Assembly (NCBI GenBank): GCA_013815395.1
Contig: JACDGH010000067.1
Span: forward strand, 1 to 10,628
Direction: 5' to 3'
Source: Parachlamydiaceae bacterium
Lineage (GTDB): Bacteria > Chlamydiota > Chlamydiia > Chlamydiales > Parachlamydiaceae
Length of the DNA: 10,628 nt
This document shows positions 6,066-10,628 of this stretch, in pieces; position 1 is the stretch's first letter, and the number at the start of each line of letters is the position of its first letter. The position numbers and the translations under genes are program-made. The notes beneath the pieces were generated by a model. The model did not search any database. It was given only the letters and a program-made list of their open reading frames with translations, and had not been told where the DNA came from.

Positions 6066-7307
6066 TTAAGCAATCTTCTTTTGAGTTCGCTTGATGGTAG
6101 GCTGTTTGTTTTCAGTGACACATTCTTTTTCAACAATCACTTGATCAATTGTATTATCAGAAGGAGCTTCAAACATTAATTCACGCATAAGGCTTTCTAA
6201 GATCATGCGCAACGCACGAGCGCCTGTACCGGCATCCATAGCACGTTTTGCAATGGCATGTAAAGCATCTTCTTCAAAGCTTAATTTAACGCCTTCCATT
6301 TCAAACATATGGACATATTGCTTGATGATGGCGTTTTTTGGCTCAGTTAATATTGTAACTAAGTCATTAGTACCCAGCTCATTACAGTTTGCAATATTAT
6401 TAAAACGGCCCACAAATTCAGGGATCATGCCGAATTGGATGAAATCTTCGGGTTCTGCTTTAGCTAATAACTGACTTTTTTGAGTATGGTCAATCGCATC
6501 TTTTTCGCCGACATTAAAGCCGATCGTGCTCTTGCCTAAACGCTTCGCCACAATTTTTTCCATATTAACGAAGGCGCCGCCCACGATAAAAAGAATATTT
6601 TCGGTGTTAACCTTAATGTATTCTTGGTTAGGATGCTTTCGACCCCCTTTAGGAGGTACATTGGAAACGGTGCCTTCGACAATTTTCAATAAAGCCTGCT
6701 GAACGCCTTCACCAGAAACATCCCGAGTGATAGATACATTAGCTGTCGTGCGGCCAATTTTATCGATCTCATCAATATAAATAATTCCCATTTCTGCCTT
6801 GGCCACATCGTAATCAGCCGCTTGTAGCAAGCGAAGAATGATATTTTCGACATCTTCTCCCACATAGCCAGCTTCTGTTAAGGTGGTAGCGTCAGCAATT
6901 GTGAAGGGTACGTCCAGTATGGTAGCTAACGTTTTCGCAATCAGTGTTTTGCCAGAACCTGTCGGCCCAAATAACAGCACATTCGATTTGTTGAACTCTA
7001 TAGGGGAGTCTTTACCGAAAGAACGAATACGCTTATAATGGTTATATACAGCTACGGAAATGGCTTTTTTAGCATTATCCTGGCCAATAATGTATTCATC
7101 TAAGCGGTCTTTAATTTCGCGAGGTTTCAAAATTTTAAAATTGAAATCTGAAGGTTTCTTTTTTTCAAGAATTCCCCCGCACAAACGCACGCATTTATCG
7201 CAAATGTAAGCATCTGGTCCTGAAATAAGTTTTTCAACAGCATCTTCTGCTCGACCACAAAAAGAACAAGTAATCGGATCTTTGGGAGATTTTGACTTTT
7301 TATTCAT
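6066..7307 (-). CDS. clpX: ATP-dependent Clp protease ATP-binding subunit ClpX
   Basis: This is a complete 413-residue ClpX, the AAA+ hexameric unfoldase that recognises substrates, unfolds them with ATP and feeds them into ClpP. The N-terminal zinc-binding domain has Cys14, Cys17, Cys36 and Cys39. The AAA+ core has Walker A GPTGSGKT (114-121), the GYVG pore loop (147-150), Walker B IIYIDEID (175-182), the RKH pore loop (223-225), and the arginine finger region in PEFVGRF (Arg301). It also has the IGF loop (262-264) that docks onto ClpP, and sensor 2 GARALR (362-367). All functional residues appear intact. The ATG overlaps the clpP stop codon as ATGA (7307-7304), and there is no purine-rich ribosome binding site just upstream. 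Translation by reinitiation after clpP is therefore likely, which would hold the two subunits in a fixed ratio. Confidence 0.98.
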   Translation of the reverse strand: MNKKSKSPKDPITCSFCGRAEDAVEKLISGPDAYICDKCVRLCGGILEKKKPSDFNFKILKPREIKDRLDEYIIGQDNAKKAISVAVYNHYKRIRSFGKDSPIEFNKSNVLLFGPTGSGKTLIAKTLATILDVPFTIADATTLTEAGYVGEDVENIILRLLQAADYDVAKAEMGIIYIDEIDKIGRTTANVSITRDVSGEGVQQALLKIVEGTVSNVPPKGGRKHPNQEYIKVNTENILFIVGGAFVNMEKIVAKRLGKSTIGFNVGEKDAIDHTQKSQLLAKAEPEDFIQFGMIPEFVGRFNNIANCNELGTNDLVTILTEPKNAIIKQYVHMFEMEGVKLSFEEDALHAIAKRAMDAGTGARALRMILESLMRELMFEAPSDNTIDQVIVEKECVTENKQPTIKRTQKKIA

Positions 7308-7954
7308 ATAATCTTAGGGGGTTGAGTTTTTTCCAACAAAGCGGAAGGGAGACGTTTCGGTTGTACAACTTCATCGATTAAACCGTATTCTTTGGCTTCC
7401 ATCGCACTCATGTAAAAATCGCGTTCCGAATCGGCGGCGATTTTTTCAACTGTTTGACCGGTGTGTTCTGCGATGATTGCATGCAAACGATTTTTTAAAA
7501 TTAGAATTTCTTTAGCTTGCAAGGCAATGTCAGCTTGAGTTCCACCTATGCCCCCATACGGCTGGTGGATCATAATCCTACTATTTGGCAAAGCATAACG
7601 TTTGCCTTTAGTTCCTGCTGTGAGTAAAAGAGCGCCCATTGATGTGGCTTGTCCAATACAGTAAGTGTGAATATTGCATCCAAGCCATTGAAGTGTATCG
7701 TAGATAGCTAGGCCTGCGGTTATGTAGCCGCCTAAGGAGTTAATATAAATATGAACATCTTTCTTAGGATCTTCCATTCGTAAAAAGAGCAATTGGGCTA
7801 CAACTACGTTGGCTACATGATCCGTAATCTCTGTCCCGATAAAGATAATACGATCTTTAAGCAACCTTGAATAGATGTCCATGGATCTTTCGCCACGGCC
7901 TGTATCTTCAATAACATAAGGGGTAAGTGATGCTTGCGGTCTAGATTCTGACAT
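7304..7954 (-). CDS. clpP: ATP-dependent Clp protease proteolytic subunit ClpP (ClpP2-type)
   Basis: This 216-residue serine peptidase of family S14 is the proteolytic core that pairs with ClpX. The catalytic triad is present: Ser105 in GQATSMGALL, His130 in RIMIHQP and Asp179 in DSERDFY. The N-terminal PYVIEDTGRGERSMDIYSR is very like chlamydial ClpP2 (CT706 type), which in chlamydiae also lies between tig and clpX. One oddity is that the nearly invariant SPGG loop by the active site reads SLGG (Leu74, codon TTA at 7735-7733). Another is that the residue before the catalytic Ser is Thr rather than the usual Ala. GAGG (7964-7961) lies 6 nt before the ATG at 7954. The gene follows tig by 54 nt and overlaps clpX by 4 nt. 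Chlamydiae usually carry a second clpP elsewhere, which is not in this window. Confidence 0.98.
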   Translation of the reverse strand: MSESRPQASLTPYVIEDTGRGERSMDIYSRLLKDRIIFIGTEITDHVANVVVAQLLFLRMEDPKKDVHIYINSLGGYITAGLAIYDTLQWLGCNIHTYCIGQATSMGALLLTAGTKGKRYALPNSRIMIHQPYGGIGGTQADIALQAKEILILKNRLHAIIAEHTGQTVEKIAADSERDFYMSAMEAKEYGLIDEVVQPKRLPSALLEKTQPPKII

Positions 7955-8008
7955 ATCGGGCCTCGCCGTTAGTTAGTTTAAGTCTTGCTTCCTTTATATT
8001 CCTTATTC

Positions 8009-9364
8009 CTACTGCTGGTCAAGTTTTTTTTGAGTGCTAGCAATGAGGTAGTCGAGAGTTTTGTGAACTAAAAGGCTTGCATAAAGACGGGAACGCACTT
8101 CTTCTGCCGGCATATCTTTAGAGATAAAGCTCTGTCCTGAAGGCTGAAGCCACATTTGACGCATAAGTTCTTGCGAGAGATCTTCTTGTGAAATTTGAAT
8201 TTTATAATCCTGAGCAATTTGTTGAGCTAGGTAATAAATGCGGTAATCACGAGCCAATCGATTAACGACGTCACTTTTAATTTTTTTTGTCTTATTTTCT
8301 AAAAGTTCGCCTTCGAGATTTTTTTCTTTTAATTCATGCGTTATCTGTTCTGTTTGATCTTCAATTTGTTCTTCTACAAGCGTTCTTGGTATGTCAAATT
8401 GATATTTAGTCAAAATTTCATCTTCCATTAACTTTCTTAAAGCGTTTGTTTGCTCTTCGTCAGATTGCTTATTCAAATCCTCTTCAACGCGTTTTTTTAA
8501 TTCATCATAAGTTTGGATCCCGAATTTTTTTGCAAATTCATCATCTAAATCAGGCATCGTAGGAGTTTTGATGGAATGCAGTGTAATGCGGCAAAGTGTA
8601 GGCTTAAAATGGTCATGTTCATGATGGTGTTCACCCGATTCACATTTTTTACAATCCGCTTCCTCAGGCTCTTTTTCACTAACTTTTTCAGCCGATTGTC
8701 CAGGTGTCATGCCAATGATTAAATGACGCATCCATGTGCCCATTTTACCGGCCGCAATTTCAAAACGAGAATTCTTGCAAATGTTGTATTCAGGGGTTTC
8801 AATGGAATCAATAGTGATGTCGACGAAGTCATTTTCAGCAGCAGGACGATTAATGACTTCGCTCCATTGAGCGTGTTGCAGGCGTAAAGATTCTATGGTG
8901 TTTTCAATATCTTTATGGGCAATTGGTGTGCGCTTAATGTTTTCAATGGATAGATCTTCTAATTTGACGTGTGGTATCGAAGGAGCTGCTTCATATTCGA
9001 AAACGAGTTTTGCACCATCTTGTAAGGAAATGTTTTTTATAGAAGCTTTTGAAACAGAACCTTCTTTAAAAGGATATGCTTTTGTCAATTGGATCGCTTC
9101 ACTAAAAGAAGTGTTAAGTAAAAGATCTTTCCATTCTCTTTCAACATGTTTGCCATAATTTTTAAGAATTGTCTCTTGGGGCGCTTTGCCTTTGCGGAAT
9201 CCTGGGATTGAGACTTCTTTACTAACCATCTTAATCGCTTTTTGGAAAGCCGCTTGTGTAGCCAGAGGAGTCGTTACCACATCTAAGTGAACGCGGCAGC
9301 CTGGCTGATGGTTGATAGTTGCTGAAATGTTGTTATTTTTAAATTCTTGAGTGGCAGTAGACAA
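8009..9364 (-). CDS. tig: Trigger factor, ribosome-associated chaperone
   Basis: This 451-residue trigger factor binds at the ribosomal exit tunnel and shields nascent chains. The N-terminal ribosome-binding domain carries the signature GFRKGKAP (55-62). A diverged FKBP-type peptidyl-prolyl isomerase domain follows (about 160-265), then the helical C-terminal chaperone arms (about 270-445). The family is typically 430-450 residues long. The start is a TTG (9364-9362) with GAGG 6 nt upstream. The next in-frame Met (46) would delete most of the ribosome-binding domain, so TTG is preferred. The isomerase domain holds an unusual Cys/His-rich stretch at about 232-255 with CKKC and HHHEHDH, absent from the C. 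trachomatis protein as I remember it. It leads a probable operon with clpP, clpX and the GNAT gene. I found no convincing promoter in the 136 nt between it and the tRNAs. Confidence 0.97.
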   Translation of the reverse strand: MSTATQEFKNNNISATINHQPGCRVHLDVVTTPLATQAAFQKAIKMVSKEVSIPGFRKGKAPQETILKNYGKHVEREWKDLLLNTSFSEAIQLTKAYPFKEGSVSKASIKNISLQDGAKLVFEYEAAPSIPHVKLEDLSIENIKRTPIAHKDIENTIESLRLQHAQWSEVINRPAAENDFVDITIDSIETPEYNICKNSRFEIAAGKMGTWMRHLIIGMTPGQSAEKVSEKEPEEADCKKCESGEHHHEHDHFKPTLCRITLHSIKTPTMPDLDDEFAKKFGIQTYDELKKRVEEDLNKQSDEEQTNALRKLMEDEILTKYQFDIPRTLVEEQIEDQTEQITHELKEKNLEGELLENKTKKIKSDVVNRLARDYRIYYLAQQIAQDYKIQISQEDLSQELMRQMWLQPSGQSFISKDMPAEEVRSRLYASLLVHKTLDYLIASTQKKLDQQ

Positions 9365-9425
9365 AGGATACCTCGTTTGTTTGAAGAGATAATGCCTAAA
9401 GGAAAGGATTAACTTTAGACTGATA

Positions 9426-9442
9426 CCTATATGTTTTATAGG
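9426..9442. repeat. Short inverted repeat between the tRNA genes and tig
   Basis: CCTATA and TATAGG form a perfect 6-bp inverted repeat around a 5-nt loop, in the tRNA-to-tig spacer. On the minus strand it is not followed by a T-run, so I do not call it the tRNA terminator. It may be part of the tig leader or control region. Confidence 0.25.
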
Positions 9443-9500
9443 CTAAATTTTTGTAAATGAAAGCAATCTTAAAAAGTTGTGAATGACCTAAAAATAAATA

Positions 9501-9572
9501 AGCGGGCGATGAGGTTCGAACTCACGACCCTCACGTTGGCAACGTGATGCTCTACCACTGAGCTACGCCCGC
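9501..9572 (-). tRNA. tRNA-Gly(GCC), second copy
   Basis: The minus strand folds into a full cloverleaf. The acceptor stem is GCGGGCG with CGCCCGC. The D-arm is GCTC...GAGC, and the anticodon stem TCACG/CGTGA holds the loop TTGCCAA, giving anticodon GCC. The T-arm is GTGAG/CTCAT around TTCGAAC. The discriminator base is T and CCA is not encoded. It is identical to the copy at 9607-9678 and lies 34 nt downstream of it. It decodes GGC and GGU. Confidence 0.97.
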
Positions 9573-9606
9573 ATTTTATTTTTACTAAGTTTGTTGCTTT
9601 TTTAAT

Positions 9607-9678
9607 AGCGGGCGATGAGGTTCGAACTCACGACCCTCACGTTGGCAACGTGATGCTCTACCACTGAGCTACGCCCGC
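9607..9678 (-). tRNA. tRNA-Gly(GCC), first copy
   Basis: This gene is identical over all 72 nt to the copy at 9501-9572, with loop TTGCCAA and therefore anticodon GCC. Discriminator base T, no encoded CCA. The 34-nt spacer between the copies contains no clear terminator, so a joint transcript is likely. Because the two copies are perfectly identical, they arose by recent duplication or are kept alike by gene conversion. Confidence 0.97.
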
Positions 9679-9733
9679 ATATAGAAAACAAAAAACTGAT
9701 AGGTCAATATACATATCCCGTTATTTTTTCGCT

Positions 9734-9763
9734 AGCATTTCTTTTGAGAAATGTTATTTTTTT
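9734..9763 (+). terminator. Terminator-like hairpin facing the plus strand
   Basis: On the plus strand, CATTTCT-TTTG-AGAAATG forms a perfect 7-bp stem, extendable by one G-T and one A-T pair, and is followed directly by ATTTTTTT. This has the form of a weak intrinsic terminator. No plus-strand gene precedes it in the window. On the minus strand no T-run follows, so it would not stop the tRNA transcript. Confidence 0.35.
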
Positions 9764-9789
9764 CCTTAACTTATAAAAGTTGGCGTTGA

Positions 9790-9862
9790 AGCGGATGATG
9801 AGATTCGAACTCACGACATTCACCTTGGGAAGGTGACGCTCTACCAACTGAGCTACATCCGC
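9790..9862 (-). tRNA. tRNA-Gly(CCC)
   Basis: The minus strand has the acceptor stem GCGGATG with CATCCGC and the D-arm GCTC...GAGC. The anticodon stem TCACC/GGTGA holds the 7-nt loop TTCCCAA. With T at position 33 the anticodon is CCC, which reads GGG. The T-arm is GTGAG/CTCAT around TTCGAAT. Discriminator T, no encoded CCA. It is the first of three glycine tRNAs on this strand and shares most of its arms with the two Gly(GCC) genes. The 77 nt between it and the phosphatase gene must hold its promoter. A weak -10-like TATAGC 12 nt upstream is the only candidate I see. Confidence 0.94.
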
Positions 9863-9939
9863 GTTACACACCATGCTATAACAATATTCAGGAAAAATAA
9901 GAAGCTTAAGCATTGAATCTATTTCATGCAAGGGAAGAA

Positions 9940-10628
9940 TCAAAAATCGTTATTCAATAATAATAATGCATAATTTCTAAGGAGGGCTAGTTGGCTTTCT
10001 TTTTCTACGAAATATTTCCCTCGCTGCACTCTCAGGGCAATAATAAGTTCAATTAATGAGTCATCTAAATTGGTTTTATCGATTTTCTTCGTGAGGATTT
10101 GTTCTTTCAAAATACAGGCGGTGATTAATGTGCCTGTTCTCCCCACTCCCGCCATGCAATGCACACATATGCCTTCATCCTTAGGGGTGCTTTCGAGTGT
10201 GTCTACAAGTTGCTGCAATGTAGTTATAGGTATAGCAGAAAGATCTTTCCAGTGACTATAGTGGAGCCTGGAAATATTTTTGGATGACTTTGTGAGGGTA
10301 TTAGTCAACAAGTAATGGAAAATTTGGAAGTCGTTAATGACTTCGCTATTTAGCAATGTGACTTGCATCGGACCATGTTGTTGTGATTGATTGATGATTT
10401 CTGGATAGTAGATTTTAGTATCATCTTCAAATTGATTTTCCTCTTCTTGTCTTGTCAAATCGACGATATTTCCAATATTAAAAGCGGTCTGCCAGAAGAG
10501 GGGAAACGTAATATGATGTGGGGCTTGCGAAGCGATAAATATTCTTTTGCTTATGCCACTACCGATGCGATTTGCGTGTAAATATTGGTTGTCAATATTA
10601 ATGGCGGTGGCTTTTGGACAGCCGATAG
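9940..10628 (-). CDS. Protein tyrosine phosphatase, eukaryote-like/YopH-like (5' part outside window)
   Basis: The frame is open from the right edge to a TGA at 9942-9940, giving 228 visible residues. An in-frame TTG at 10458 could be taken for a start. However, the sequence upstream of it encodes conserved phosphatase motifs in the same frame: NQYLHANRIG (13-22) and FIASQAP (30-36, compare the family's YIATQGP). The gene therefore begins beyond the window. The rest fits classical PTPs: the WPD-type loop HWKDLSAIP (Trp126, Asp128), the P-loop HCMAGVGRTG with nucleophile Cys157 and Arg163, and the Q-loop region RVQRGKYFVEKESQ. There the usual first Gln is Glu208, while the second (Gln212) is kept. 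Catalysis via a phospho-Cys intermediate is therefore plausible. PTPs of this class in intracellular bacteria (YopH, SptP) are T3SS effectors acting in the host. Whether this one is secreted depends on the missing N-terminus. Confidence 0.93.
   Translation of the reverse strand, partial: IGCPKATAINIDNQYLHANRIGSGISKRIFIASQAPHHITFPLFWQTAFNIGNIVDLTRQEEENQFEDDTKIYYPEIINQSQQHGPMQVTLLNSEVINDFQIFHYLLTNTLTKSSKNISRLHYSHWKDLSAIPITTLQQLVDTLESTPKDEGICVHCMAGVGRTGTLITACILKEQILTKKIDKTNLDDSLIELIIALRVQRGKYFVEKESQLALLRNYALLLLNNDF

Noticed and set aside
9501..9678. Two identical 72-bp units that could look like the start of a repeat or CRISPR-like array
   Set aside because: Both units fold as complete tRNA-Gly(GCC) cloverleaves, and only two copies exist.
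9704..9943. A 79-codon minus-strand open frame between the phosphatase and the tRNA genes
   Set aside because: It runs through the whole Gly(CCC) tRNA gene, its product resembles no known protein, and peptides like ADVAQLVERHLPKVNVVSSN are a well-known result of translating tRNA genes.
10387..10581. Plus-strand open frame at the right end
   Set aside because: It lies opposite the phosphatase frame, which carries conserved motifs throughout this stretch.

Overview
The window looks like a chromosomal segment of a Chlamydiae bacterium, most likely an environmental (Parachlamydia/Protochlamydia-like) lineage. The evidence is AT-rich sequence, a chlamydial tig-clpP2-clpX order with a ClpP very close to chlamydial ClpP2, and a class II type III secretion (T3SS) chaperone gene of the LcrH/SycD/Scc type in a cluster of Ser/Thr/Asn-rich proteins. 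The genus is an inference. Every gene I can support lies on the minus strand.

Reading 5'->3' on the minus strand (right to left): (1) 10628-9940, the 3' part of a eukaryote-like protein tyrosine phosphatase gene whose start is outside the window. (2) 9862-9501, three glycine tRNAs: one Gly(CCC) and two identical Gly(GCC) copies. (3) 9364-5125, trigger factor (TTG start), ClpP, ClpX and a two-domain GNAT-like protein, closely spaced and probably one operon. Trigger factor handles nascent chains at the ribosome exit, and ClpP with ClpX forms the ATP-dependent protease. (4) 4890-1, a second transcription unit behind a good extended -10 promoter. It encodes a large 831-residue repeat protein, a 255-residue protein, a 152-residue protein, the LcrH/SycD chaperone, and the N-terminal 107 residues of another protein that runs off the left edge.

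The most interesting part is region 4. A single T3SS class II chaperone sits among four proteins that together contain no cysteine in about 1,340 residues and have Ser/Thr/Pro/Asn-rich N-termini. Class II chaperones serve the hydrophobic translocators, and the gene directly downstream of the chaperone is the expected place for one. The 255- and 152-residue proteins have helix-loop-helix layouts that recall T3SS tip, needle or filament proteins, though this is inference. The 831-residue protein has a C-terminal array of degenerate helical repeats. The cluster may encode a lineage-specific set of secreted extracellular T3SS parts or effectors. The tyrosine phosphatase at the right end is a plausible host-directed effector, but its secretion signal, if any, is outside the window.

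Other points of note are a Cys/His-rich insert inside trigger factor, a Pro-to-Leu change in the conserved SPGG loop of ClpP, AT-rich hairpins next to the ribosome binding sites of several cluster genes, and a terminator-like hairpin facing the plus strand between the tRNA genes.
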